The notes under the pieces are model-generated. The model made no database searches, was not told the origin of the DNA, and saw only the letters and a program-made list of their open reading frames with translations. A stretch of 64,000 nt of DNA from Planococcus beigongshangi (GTDB lineage: Bacteria; Bacillota; Bacilli; Bacillales_A; Planococcaceae). Position 1 is the first letter of the stretch. Each line of letters starts with the position of its first letter. The translations under genes and the position numbers were made by a program. The DNA lies in the NCBI RefSeq assembly GCF_016820495.1, contig NZ_JADHDU010000004.1, positions 1-64,000 of the forward strand. The letters run 5' to 3'. This document shows, piece by piece, positions 1 to 7,022 of this stretch.

Positions 1-29
1 CCCCCTGTGAGAGTAGGACGTCGCTGGGC
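1..29 (+). rRNA. rrf: 5S rRNA, 3' end (partial)
   Basis: The first bases match the conserved 3' arm of Bacillales 5S rRNA (CCCCCTGTGAGAGTAGGACG and the following CGCTGGGC). The gene begins before the window. It sits just upstream of a tRNA cluster, the usual end of an rrn operon. Confidence 0.85.
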
Positions 30-69
30 TATTCTATGTTTTATTTTTGTTCCGAGATTCTTTTGCCTT

Positions 70-142
70 GCTTCCATAGCTCAGCAGGTAGAGTGCTTCC
101 ATGGTAAGGAAGAGGTCACCGGTTCGAACCCGGTTGGAAGCT
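70..142 (+). tRNA. tRNA-Thr (GGT)
   Basis: A full cloverleaf is visible: acceptor stem GCTTCCA/TGGAAGC, anticodon loop ATGGTAA with anticodon GGT, and T-loop TTCGAAC. CCA is not encoded. Confidence 0.95.
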
Positions 143-195
143 TTTATTTTTTAAATGAAGTTTCTCGATATGGGTTGCAGGAATAAAATTATCAA

Positions 196-270
196 GGCCC
201 CTTGGTCAAGCGGTTAAGACACCGCCCTTTCACGGCGGTAACACGGGTTCGAATCCCGTAGGGGTCACCA
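196..270 (+). tRNA. tRNA-Glu (TTC)
   Basis: The anticodon loop CTTTCAC gives anticodon TTC on a canonical Bacillales tRNA-Glu body with a G1-C72 pair. The 3' CCA is encoded. Confidence 0.95.
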
Positions 271-389
271 AATTACCAAACGAAGATAGGTAATTTGCGA
301 CGACGCAGCGAAGAGAGGAAGGAGCATTTCCTTTAACTTCTGAAAAGCGCAGTCTGCAAATCATACCAGATGATATTTTTAAAATAAAT
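271..389 (+). other. structured tRNA spacer
   Basis: This 119-nt spacer between tRNA-Glu and tRNA-Val is longer than its neighbours. It contains AATTACC/GGTAATT (271-277/289-295) and a longer nested fold in which ATTTGC near 293 can pair with GCAAAT near 356. No open reading frame or promoter is evident. It may be a processing signal. Confidence 0.4.
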
Positions 390-465
390 GGAGGATTAGC
401 TCAGCTGGGAGAGCATCTGCCTTACAAGCAGAGGGTCGGCGGTTCGATCCCGTCATCCTCCACCA
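390..465 (+). tRNA. tRNA-Val (TAC)
   Basis: The anticodon stem-loop is TCTGC-CTTACAA-GCAGA, anticodon TAC. The acceptor stem GGAGGAT/ATCCTCC is complete and CCA is encoded. Confidence 0.95.
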
Positions 466-486
466 TGTAATTTCAAAATTCATATC

Positions 487-570
487 GGTGGGGTAGCGAA
501 GTGGCTAAACGCGGCGGACTGTAAATCCGCTCCTTCGGGTTCGGCAGTTCGAATCTGCCCCCCACCACCA
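487..570 (+). tRNA. tRNA-Tyr (GTA)
   Basis: This is a class II tRNA with a long variable arm. The anticodon loop CTGTAAA gives GTA, the acceptor stem is GGTGGGG/CCCCACC, and CCA is encoded. Confidence 0.95.
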
Positions 571-587
571 GTTTTTTTAGATAATAT

Positions 588-662
588 TGGGGTATAGCCA
601 AGCGGTAAGGCAACGGGTTTTCATCCCGTCATGCCCTGGTTCGAATCCAGGTACCCCAGCCA
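588..662 (+). tRNA. tRNA with Gln-type body and Glu anticodon (TTC)
   Basis: The D arm (TATAGCCAAGCGGTAAGGC), the acceptor pair U1-A72 and the discriminator G are those of Bacillales tRNA-Gln. The position between tRNA-Tyr and tRNA-Lys is also the usual place for tRNA-Gln. The anticodon loop, however, reads TTTTCAT, so positions 34-36 are TTC (Glu) instead of TTG (Gln). One base, G36 to C, separates it from an ordinary tRNA-Gln. The window already holds a standard tRNA-Glu (TTC). Whether it decodes GAA/GAG as Glu or Gln, or is non-functional or a sequencing error, cannot be settled here. Confidence 0.85.
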
Positions 663-670
663 TTTTTTAT

Positions 671-743
671 GAGCCATTAGCTCAGTTGGTAGAGCATCTG
701 ACTTTTAATCAGAGGGTCGAAGGTTCGAATCCTTCATGGCTCA
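671..743 (+). tRNA. tRNA-Lys (TTT)
   Basis: The anticodon stem-loop CTGAC-TTTTAAT-CAG gives TTT. The acceptor stem is GAGCCAT/ATGGCTC. CCA is not encoded. Confidence 0.95.
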
Positions 744-772
744 TCTTTAATTTCCTTGCGCCTGTTCAGCGC

Positions 773-845
773 GGGGCCTTAGCTCAGCTGGGAGAGCGCG
801 TCGCTGGCAGTGACGAGGTCAGGGGTTCGAGCCCCCTAGGCTCCA
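773..845 (+). tRNA. tRNA-Ala (GGC)
   Basis: The anticodon loop CTGGCAG gives GGC. The acceptor stem GGGGCCT/AGGCTCC contains the G3-U70 wobble that identifies tRNA-Ala. CCA is not encoded. Confidence 0.95.
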
Positions 846-877
846 TTGTTCCATGTGTATTAGTACTATCCATGTGT

Positions 878-916
878 AAAAATCCCGTATCCATTCAATT
901 GGATACGGGATTTTTT
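878..916. terminator. bidirectional terminator, tRNA operon / citA
   Basis: A 15-bp inverted repeat (AAAAATCCCGTATCC and its complement) is flanked by A and T runs. It can stop both the rightward tRNA operon and the leftward citA gene. Confidence 0.9.
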
Positions 917-1995
917 TAGTTTTTAACGTATTCCGATTGTGGACGGAAAATGACGTTATCGGATTGCTGTTCCATAATGTGCGCCGTCCATCCAACAATT
1001 CGGGCGATGCTGAAAGTCGGTGTGAACAATTCAGGCGGCATCTCGATAGAACGCATGATGGCCGCTGCGTAGAATTCGACATTCGTGTAGAGGGCGCGGC
1101 CGGGTTTTCGTTCGTTCAGCAGATGGACGATCCGCTTTTCAGCATCCACTGCGAGGTCAAGCCAATCGTCATGTCCTTGCAGTTCGAGGCATTTTTGCCG
1201 CAATAGGATGGAGCGTGGATCTTCCGTTCTGTAAATGCGGTGTCCGAAGCCCATAATTTTTTCGCCGTTATCGAGTTTAGTAAGGATGACACGGTCCAAG
1301 TTATTTGCAGTCCTGATTTCATTAAGCAAGTCGATTACTCCGGACGGAGCACCGCCGTGCAGGGGCCCTTTCATGGTGCCAAGTGCGGATGTAACCGCGG
1401 CCACCATATCGGATTCAGTTGAAACAGTCACGCGTGCTGCGAAAGTGGAAGCGTTCATACCATGTTCCATCGTTAATTTTAAATACGTTTCCAGCGCTTC
1501 GGTTTGAGCAGGAGCCGGTTCTTTGCCCGTCAGCATCCACAGATAATTGGCGGTATGGGAAAGATGGTCGGCAGGGGCGATAATTTGCTGGCCGGTCTGG
1601 ATCCGATAAAGCATGGCTGTTATTACAGGCAAGGCGGCTGTAATTGCAGCAGCTTGCTTAATGACTGGTAAAGCTGAAAATTCTTTAGTGGCATATGCGG
1701 AAATCAGCGTGCGCATAGCGTCCATGAGCAGCATATCTTTCGGCAGTTCCTGAGCAATCCCTTCTATATAACCAGGAAGCTTCCGATACTTTGTGAATTC
1801 GGCTTTCAATTCCGCGTATTGCGACTTTGCCGGAAACTCCCCATTCCACAAGAAGTAAGCCGTTTCTTCAAAGCTGCGGTTTTCAATGGCTCCATCCACC
1901 AATTTCCCACGGTAGCGCAGTTCCCCTGTATCTCCCTCTACAGAAGCAATGGCAGTCTGTACGGCTACAACATCTTTCAATCCTTTTCGGAACAT
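916..1995 (-). CDS. citA: citrate synthase, CitA-type
   Basis: Condenses oxaloacetate and acetyl-CoA to citrate in the cytoplasm. The 359 residues carry the citrate synthase motifs EHGMNAS (His178), GPLHGGAPS (His213) and GFGHRIY (His252). The catalytic aspartate of classic enzymes (NVDFY) is Glu307 here (NVEFY), which I recall is also so in B. subtilis CitA, the minor citrate synthase. The divergent LysR neighbour reproduces the B. subtilis citA-citR arrangement, so CitR probably represses it. The start has an AAAGGAGGAG ribosome site. A 2-methylcitrate synthase role is possible, but no prp genes are nearby. Confidence 0.88.
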   Translation of the reverse strand: MFRKGLKDVVAVQTAIASVEGDTGELRYRGKLVDGAIENRSFEETAYFLWNGEFPAKSQYAELKAEFTKYRKLPGYIEGIAQELPKDMLLMDAMRTLISAYATKEFSALPVIKQAAAITAALPVITAMLYRIQTGQQIIAPADHLSHTANYLWMLTGKEPAPAQTEALETYLKLTMEHGMNASTFAARVTVSTESDMVAAVTSALGTMKGPLHGGAPSGVIDLLNEIRTANNLDRVILTKLDNGEKIMGFGHRIYRTEDPRSILLRQKCLELQGHDDWLDLAVDAEKRIVHLLNERKPGRALYTNVEFYAAAIMRSIEMPPELFTPTFSIARIVGWTAHIMEQQSDNVIFRPQSEYVKN

Positions 1996-2049
1996 GGTGA
2001 CTCCTCCTTTTTCTTTAGTTTACCCGCCGGTATTGATTATGAAAATTAA

Positions 2050-2086
2050 TGATTTATAATTAAATCAATTCAAAAAATTAATTGAT
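2050..2086. promoter_or_regulatory. overlapping dyads in the citA-citR control region
   Basis: TGATTTA-TAAT-TAAATCA (2050-2067) is a perfect 7-bp inverted repeat of T-N11-A LysR type. It overlaps a second dyad, ATCAATT-N9-AATTGAT (2064-2086). These are likely CitR binding sites in the 97-bp divergent intergenic region. Confidence 0.6.
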
Positions 2087-2092
2087 AAGAAG

Positions 2093-2983
2093 GTGATTGC
2101 GATCGATCTGGCGTGGCTGAAAACTTTTGCAGATGCATCGGAAACATTGAATTTCCGTATGACCGCGGAAAGGCTGCTGATGTCGCAGCCAAATGTAACT
2201 GTTCACATTCGCTTATTGGAAGAAAGCCTGGGGATTGTTTTATTCCAGCGCAATAAAAATCGGGTGACATTGACGGAAGAAGGCAAGCTATTCAAAAGAG
2301 AGGCGGCTAACTTGCTGCGGCAATTGGAGAAGAGTGTGGAAAGTGTACATGCTTTTGCGCAAGGCTACCGGAGAAAATGGGTACTCGCAATATCTCCATT
2401 GATGGCAGAGACCGTTTTGCCGTATCTTTTAAAAGCATTCACAAGCCATCATCCAGATTTGGAGCTGGTCATCCGCGTGGAAGATTCAGAGAAAATCGAA
2501 GCGCTGGTTGAAAAAGGGGAAGTGGCTGCCGGCATTTCGGCTATGCGGCCGATAAGCCGGACCCTGCAAAGTGAAATCGTCTATGAAGACCCGCTTGTTT
2601 TCGTGGTGCCGATCGATGCTTATGACGATGAATCAGGACCCGTTATTTCTGCGGAAGGGATGCTGCGGTCGCATTATCTGTTTACGCATCATCATCCGGT
2701 ATTCTGGGAAGAACTGCTGGTTAGGCTGCGGATGAAAGAAAAGGGGCTGCGGACAATGAAAGTGACTCAGGCACATATTGCGAAGCGGTTCATCCAGGAA
2801 GGTTTAGGGATCTCTTTTTTGCCGAAATCGATAGTGCGCCGGGAATTGACGGAAGGGCGTCTCTTGGAGGCACCATTCGATCTGTTTCCGTTGCCGAAGG
2901 TGGTCAATTATTTTGTGTGTAGAGAGATGGGGGAGCTTGAAAAAGAGTTCCTGGGCCGGATGCAGGCCGTTTACTTTAGTTGA
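2093..2983 (+). CDS. citR: LysR-family regulator, CitR-like
   Basis: LysR transcription factor (about 296 residues) with an N-terminal winged HTH (residues about 4-62, containing RMTAERLLMSQPNVTVHIR) and a C-terminal effector-binding domain. It is divergent from citA and aligns with B. subtilis CitR through both domains (KVTQAHIAKRFIQEGLG, SFLPKS). The start is odd. GTG at 2093 lies inside the AAGGTGAT ribosome site, whereas the codon aligning with the CitR start is ATC at 2102, at ideal spacing. A rare ATC start, or CTG at 2108, is therefore possible. Confidence 0.82.
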   Translation: MIAIDLAWLKTFADASETLNFRMTAERLLMSQPNVTVHIRLLEESLGIVLFQRNKNRVTLTEEGKLFKREAANLLRQLEKSVESVHAFAQGYRRKWVLAISPLMAETVLPYLLKAFTSHHPDLELVIRVEDSEKIEALVEKGEVAAGISAMRPISRTLQSEIVYEDPLVFVVPIDAYDDESGPVISAEGMLRSHYLFTHHHPVFWEELLVRLRMKEKGLRTMKVTQAHIAKRFIQEGLGISFLPKSIVRRELTEGRLLEAPFDLFPLPKVVNYFVCREMGELEKEFLGRMQAVYFS

Positions 2984-2995
2984 GGAGGAGAAAAA

Positions 2996-3559
2996 ATGAT
3001 TCTTGAACAGCCAGGTGTCCGATTGCGGTTGATGAAACGGGAGGACTTTGAAGCTTTATGGGGACTGTATACGCCCGGGATTTTCGAACATATGCTGACG
3101 AAAGTGGAGACATTCGAGCAGTTGACGGACTGGCTGGAGGCCGGGCTGAATCGATCGAATGTATTGATGTTCGCTGTGGAGCAGCCGGGTACAGGTCGGA
3201 TTGTCGGCACGACGCGGATTTATGGAATCGATGAAACGAATCGAAGCTGTGAGATCGGTTCGACATTTTATGCGGAAGATCTGCATGGCAGCGGATTGAA
3301 CAGCCGAGTGAAATATGCCCTGCTCGCCTATTGTTTCGAAGAACGGGGAATGATCCGGGTGCAGTTCAAAACGGATGCAGAAAATCTGCGTTCGCAGCGG
3401 GCGCTTGAAGGAATCGGAGCAGTAAAAGAAGGGGTTCTGCGCAATGAACGCATTCGCTCCACCGGCAAAGCGAGAGATGCAGCAGTCTACTCGATTATCG
3501 ACAGTGAATGGTTGGAGGTAAAAGGGGTATTGCTAAAACGGATGAATAAAAATACGTAA
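2996..3559 (+). CDS. GNAT N-acetyltransferase, RimJ/RimL-like
   Basis: Transfers acetyl from acetyl-CoA to an amine; the substrate is not predictable. The 187 residues show the GNAT fold: an N-terminal RLRLMKREDF strand-helix, a central beta hairpin (IVGTTRIYGID), a motif A region (FYAEDLHGSGLNSRVKYALL), and a C-terminal segment with the typical NLRSQRALEGIGAVKEGVLR of RimJ/RimL proteins. It starts 12 nt after citR with a GAGGAGGAG site, so it is probably co-transcribed with citR. The relation to citrate metabolism is unknown. Confidence 0.85.
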   Translation: MILEQPGVRLRLMKREDFEALWGLYTPGIFEHMLTKVETFEQLTDWLEAGLNRSNVLMFAVEQPGTGRIVGTTRIYGIDETNRSCEIGSTFYAEDLHGSGLNSRVKYALLAYCFEERGMIRVQFKTDAENLRSQRALEGIGAVKEGVLRNERIRSTGKARDAAVYSIIDSEWLEVKGVLLKRMNKNT

Positions 3560-3569
3560 TCTTGTACGG

Positions 3570-3599
3570 TTGAGCCAGCACTTTGTTAGCGGTTACAAT
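3570..3599 (+). promoter_or_regulatory. rocF promoter with overlapping cre site
   Basis: TTGAGC (3570) - 18 bp - TACAAT (3594-3599) forms a sigma-A-like promoter. The sequence TGTTAGCGGTTACA (3584-3597) matches the CcpA cre consensus TGWAANCGNTNWCA at all but one fixed position and overlaps the -10 box. This suggests direct carbon catabolite repression of arginase. Confidence 0.65.
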
Positions 3600-3628
3600 A
3601 GGTTTAATCAAACAAGGGGGCATAAAAA

Positions 3629-4537
3629 ATGAATAAATTAAATGTGTCAATTATAGGGGTACCAATGGATCATGGCCAAAACCGCCGGGGTGTTGATATG
3701 GGACCGAGCGCCATCCGTTACGCAGGAGTTGTCGAGCGGATTGAAAATCTGGGACATACCGTCAAGGATGAAGGGGACATCCAAGTCGGCCAGGCAGACG
3801 GTACAGTGGAGACGGATAATAACCTGCGTAATCTGACAGTCATTACGGAAGCGATGGAAGCATTGGGTGAAAAAGTGCAGGCAGTGACGAAAACAGGCAA
3901 CTTTCCGCTTGTACTGGGTGGAGATCACAGTATTGCGATTGGAACACTGGCAGGCATTTCACCAAATCATGAAAATCTTGGGGTCATCTGGTATGATGCG
4001 CACGCCGATATGAATACGAGTGAAACATCGCCTTCAGGAAATATCCATGGTATGCCGCTTGCTGCGAGTTTTGGGCACGGACATGAGAAATTGACGCATA
4101 TCCGCGGATTCGCACCGAAAGTGAAACCGGAGAATATTGTCATCATCGGCGCACGTTCAGTGGACCCGGGTGAACGCGAATTGATCCGCGAACGCGGTAT
4201 AAAAGTTTACAGTATGCACGAAATCGATAAGATGGGGATGAATTTTGTAATTGAAGATACCATCCGTTATTTGACTGAAGAACGGAATACGGACGGCGTC
4301 CATCTGTCACTCGACCTGGACGGCATCGATCCGCTTTACACACCAGGCGTCGGAACGCCGGTTCCGGGCGGCATCAGCTACCGCGAAAGCCATTTGGCGA
4401 TGGAGATGCTGCACGATTCGGGCATGATCACATCTGCCGAATTCGTCGAAGTCAATCCGATCCTGGATGAAAAGAACCGCACGGCGGATGTTGCTGTTGC
4501 GCTTATCGGTTCATTGCTCGGCGAGAAATTACTTTAA
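3629..4537 (+). CDS. rocF: arginase
   Basis: Hydrolyses L-arginine to ornithine and urea, the first step of arginine catabolism. The 302 residues, normal for Bacillus RocF, contain the binuclear manganese ligands in GGDHS (His100), DAHAD (Asp123, His125, Asp127) and LDLDGID (Asp229, Asp231), plus His140 in SGNIHGMP. It stands alone, without rocDE. A sigma-A promoter and candidate cre site lie just upstream, unlike the sigma-L/RocR control of B. subtilis. Start ATG with AAGGGGG ahead. Confidence 0.96.
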   Translation: MNKLNVSIIGVPMDHGQNRRGVDMGPSAIRYAGVVERIENLGHTVKDEGDIQVGQADGTVETDNNLRNLTVITEAMEALGEKVQAVTKTGNFPLVLGGDHSIAIGTLAGISPNHENLGVIWYDAHADMNTSETSPSGNIHGMPLAASFGHGHEKLTHIRGFAPKVKPENIVIIGARSVDPGERELIRERGIKVYSMHEIDKMGMNFVIEDTIRYLTEERNTDGVHLSLDLDGIDPLYTPGVGTPVPGGISYRESHLAMEMLHDSGMITSAEFVEVNPILDEKNRTADVAVALIGSLLGEKLL

Positions 4538-4538
4538 G

Positions 4539-4562
4539 ACAGGCGAAAGCCTGTTTTTTATT
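4539..4562 (+). terminator. rocF terminator
   Basis: ACAGGC-GAAA-GCCTGT followed by a T run, immediately after the rocF stop. Confidence 0.9.
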
Positions 4563-4657
4563 TTTCCCAAAAAATTATAAAACCTAAGAATTTTTCAAAT
4601 AAAAATAAGATGGATTTATTTGGCTGAAATTTGATACGATAGAAAGGAGAAAAATAA

Positions 4658-4685
4658 TGAAACCTTTCATTGAGTCATTCGTATA
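4658..4685 (+). promoter_or_regulatory. sigma-W autoregulatory promoter
   Basis: TGAAAC - 16 bp - CGTATA matches the ECF sigma-W consensus. It lies 37 bp upstream of sigW, as in B. subtilis, where sigW is autoregulated. Confidence 0.88.
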
Positions 4686-4721
4686 TAAAACATAGCCGCA
4701 TAGGCGGAGGGAAATGAGATC

Positions 4722-5285
4722 ATGGATGCGTTAGTGAACAAGAGAATAGCTAAAGTCATGAAGGGCGACCAGGACGCATTCGCAGAGATCGTGGAATTGT
4801 ATCAGCATAAGCTGTATCAAATTTGCTATCGTATGCTCGGCAATAAACACGAGGCTGAAGACATAGCGCAGGAAGCCTTTATGCGTGCTTACGTCAATAT
4901 TCATACATTCGATCAAAAACGGAAATTTTCCACCTGGCTTTATCGTATTGCTACAAATCTCTGCATCGACCGGATCAGAAAGAAAAAGCCGGATTATCAT
5001 TTAGATGCGGAAGTGCGCGGGGCGGAAGGTTTGACTATGTACTCGAGTATTCCCAATGACGACGAACTTCCCGAAGATGAATTGGTGAAGATGGAAGTCC
5101 AGGAGCGGGTACAGTATGAAATCAGCCGTTTGCCGGATAAGTACCGGGCAGCGATTGTATTGAAGTATATAGAAGAATTGCCGCTGGCAGAGATCAGCGA
5201 AATTCTTGATTTGCCCCTTGGGACTGTGAAAACACGCATACACCGCGGGCGGGAAGCCTTGCGGAAGCAATTAAGCAATTTGTAG
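4722..5285 (+). CDS. sigW: ECF RNA polymerase sigma factor SigW
   Basis: Directs RNA polymerase to cell-envelope stress and antimicrobial-peptide detoxification genes. It has 187 residues, the B. subtilis SigW length. Region 2 contains AEDIAQEAFMRAY and the WLYRIATNLCIDRIR -10-binding segment; region 4 ends with LPLAEISEILDLPLGTVK, an HTH. The anti-sigma gene rsiW follows 12 nt later and an autoregulatory sigma-W promoter precedes it. The start has a GGAGGG site. Confidence 0.95.
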   Translation: MDALVNKRIAKVMKGDQDAFAEIVELYQHKLYQICYRMLGNKHEAEDIAQEAFMRAYVNIHTFDQKRKFSTWLYRIATNLCIDRIRKKKPDYHLDAEVRGAEGLTMYSSIPNDDELPEDELVKMEVQERVQYEISRLPDKYRAAIVLKYIEELPLAEISEILDLPLGTVKTRIHRGREALRKQLSNL

Positions 5286-5297
5286 GAGGCGAGCAGG

Positions 5298-5933
5298 ATG
5301 AAGACGTGTCCGGATTACATCGTCCAGTACATGAACGATTATTTAGACGGTGACCTTGAACCATCCAAAGAACGGGTGTTGAAAGAAAATCTGGCGACCT
5401 GCGAAGATTGTCGGAAAACATATCATGAATTGACCAAGACCATTGCATTCGTCCAGAGTGCATCTCATATAGAAGCGCCGGAAGGTTTTGTGGAGGCTAC
5501 GATGAAGAAATTGCCGAAACAAACGCAGCGGACAGGTGCGAAGCGCTGGTTCAGACAGCACCCATTGCTGTCGGCAGCCGCTATTTTTGTCGTGATGATG
5601 AGCGCTGTATTATTCTCCGATTTCAATAACGACCAGCAATTCTCGTTTACAAAGCAGCCGAATATGGTTGTTGAAGGAAATACGGTCATTGTGCCTGAAG
5701 GTGAAGTGGTGACCGGGGACATCAAAGTCCGGAACGGCGACTTACGGGTTGATGGTGAAATCCACGGAGACGTGACTGTAGTGAACGGGCAATATATGGC
5801 CTCAAGCGGTGTCATCACCGGTGAAGTTGAAGAAATAGACCAGGTCTTTGATTGGCTATGGTACAGCATCAAAGGCGTATTCAAAGATGCGGCCTCCATC
5901 TTCAACAAGGATAATCCGACAACGAACGAGTAA
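5298..5933 (+). CDS. rsiW: anti-sigma-W factor RsiW
   Basis: Membrane anti-sigma factor that holds SigW until cleaved under envelope stress. The 211 residues comprise an N-terminal anti-sigma domain, one membrane segment (about 88-106), and an extracytoplasmic part ending in polymer-like GDIKVRNGDLRVDGEIHGDV repeats. The zinc-binding signature (H-x3-C-x2-C) reads N31-LAT-C35-ED-C38: the His ligand is replaced by Asn, although Cys4, Cys35 and Cys38 remain. Co-transcribed with sigW. Confidence 0.92.
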   Translation: MKTCPDYIVQYMNDYLDGDLEPSKERVLKENLATCEDCRKTYHELTKTIAFVQSASHIEAPEGFVEATMKKLPKQTQRTGAKRWFRQHPLLSAAAIFVVMMSAVLFSDFNNDQQFSFTKQPNMVVEGNTVIVPEGEVVTGDIKVRNGDLRVDGEIHGDVTVVNGQYMASSGVITGEVEEIDQVFDWLWYSIKGVFKDAASIFNKDNPTTNE

Positions 5934-5936
5934 AAG

Positions 5937-5965
5937 ATCCGTCCCTTGGGGGGCGGATTTTTTTA
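5937..5965 (+). terminator. sigW-rsiW terminator
   Basis: ATCCGTCCC-TTGG-GGGGCGGAT followed by seven T, directly after rsiW. Confidence 0.85.
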
Positions 5966-5982
5966 ATGGCAGGTTTTGACGG

Positions 5983-6125
5983 TTGTCCCCGCTTTTCGAT
6001 GTCGAGACTCCTGTGGCCCGGCTCTTCGGGTCATAAGCCAGCTCATCTGCGTGGAAAATTCCACTTTGCTGTTCTGTCTTATGCCTTTCAGAGTTTAACG
6101 GGCACGGTCGCTTTTCGATAAAGGT
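5983..6125. repeat. dispersed intergenic repeat, copy A
   Basis: A unit of about 120 bp is bounded by direct repeats of CGCTTTTCGAT (5990-6000 and 6109-6119). Inside are GCTCTTCGGGTCATAAGCC and GTCTTATGCCTTTCAGAG, which recur at 58485-58684 in the same orientation and at 44041-44278 inverted. It separates rsiW from cdaA. No protein-coding potential is convincing. Confidence 0.7.
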
Positions 6126-6185
6126 AATAGCCACCTGATTATGATATACTTATTTCATGCAGATGTAGAAAAGCGAGGGTTGCAG

Positions 6186-7022
6186 ATGCCGTTTTTGGAG
6201 AACTTCACTGACTTAACACCACTTGAACTTATCATTAATTTAGCTGATATATTACTTGTTTGGTTCGTTTTATATAAATTGATCACGATCATCAAAGGAA
6301 CAAAAGCGGTTCAGTTATTAAAAGGGATCTTTGTCATTGTCATTGCCCAGCTGATTACGCAGGCATTGAATCTGCAGACGCTCGGCTGGATCATGCAGGA
6401 AGTGCTCAATTGGGGTTTCCTTGCAATCATCATCATCTTTCAGCCGGAACTTCGGCGTGCGCTTGAACAACTGGGGCGCGGAAAGTTGTTTTCGAGCAGT
6501 ACTTTAAATGAGGAATCAGAGCGCAATCGACTGATCGAAGCCATGACGAAATCCGTCAGTTATATGGCGAAAAGGCGTATCGGTGCATTGGTATCGATAG
6601 AGCGTGAGACCGGGCTGAGTGAATATATCGAAACCGGAATTCCGATGAACTCAGACATTACGTCAGAGTTGATGATCAACCTGTTTATCCCGAATACGCC
6701 ACTCCATGATGGAGCTGTTATTGTACAGAAAAATAAAATTGCGGCGGCGGCTTGTTATCTTCCGTTATCGGAAAGTCCGTTCATTTCAAAGGAATTGGGG
6801 ACCCGTCACCGTGCAGCGCTTGGAATCAGTGAAGTGACCGATGCCATTACCATTGTCGTTTCCGAAGAGACTGGAGCAATCAGTCTGACGGCCAACGGTG
6901 ATTTGCATCGCAATTTGTCGCTCGAGGATTTTGAAGTGAAACTTCGCCGTATCTGGTTTGGTGAAGAACAACAGAACCAAACTTCTTCCTGGTGGAACTG
7001 GAGGGGAAAAAAGAATGGATAA
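6186..7022 (+). CDS. cdaA: diadenylate cyclase CdaA
   Basis: Makes the essential second messenger c-di-AMP from two ATP at the membrane. The 278 residues show three N-terminal membrane segments (about 17-35, 43-60, 68-84) and a DAC catalytic domain with DGA (175-177) and RHR (207-209), plus the FQPELRRALEQLGRG linker. The ATG at 6186 (MPFLENF) is chosen over an upstream in-frame ATG because it matches the family N terminus and has a GAGGG site. cdaR overlaps its end, and glmM-glmS follow, the conserved c-di-AMP/cell-wall block. Confidence 0.96.
   Translation: MPFLENFTDLTPLELIINLADILLVWFVLYKLITIIKGTKAVQLLKGIFVIVIAQLITQALNLQTLGWIMQEVLNWGFLAIIIIFQPELRRALEQLGRGKLFSSSTLNEESERNRLIEAMTKSVSYMAKRRIGALVSIERETGLSEYIETGIPMNSDITSELMINLFIPNTPLHDGAVIVQKNKIAAAACYLPLSESPFISKELGTRHRAALGISEVTDAITIVVSEETGAISLTANGDLHRNLSLEDFEVKLRRIWFGEEQQNQTSSWWNWRGKKNG

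Noticed and set aside
4657-4695. A 12-codon frame with AAAGGAG upstream, before sigW
   Set aside because: It lies exactly over the sigma-W promoter boxes; the ATG is part of TGAAAC, so it would not be in the sigW transcript.
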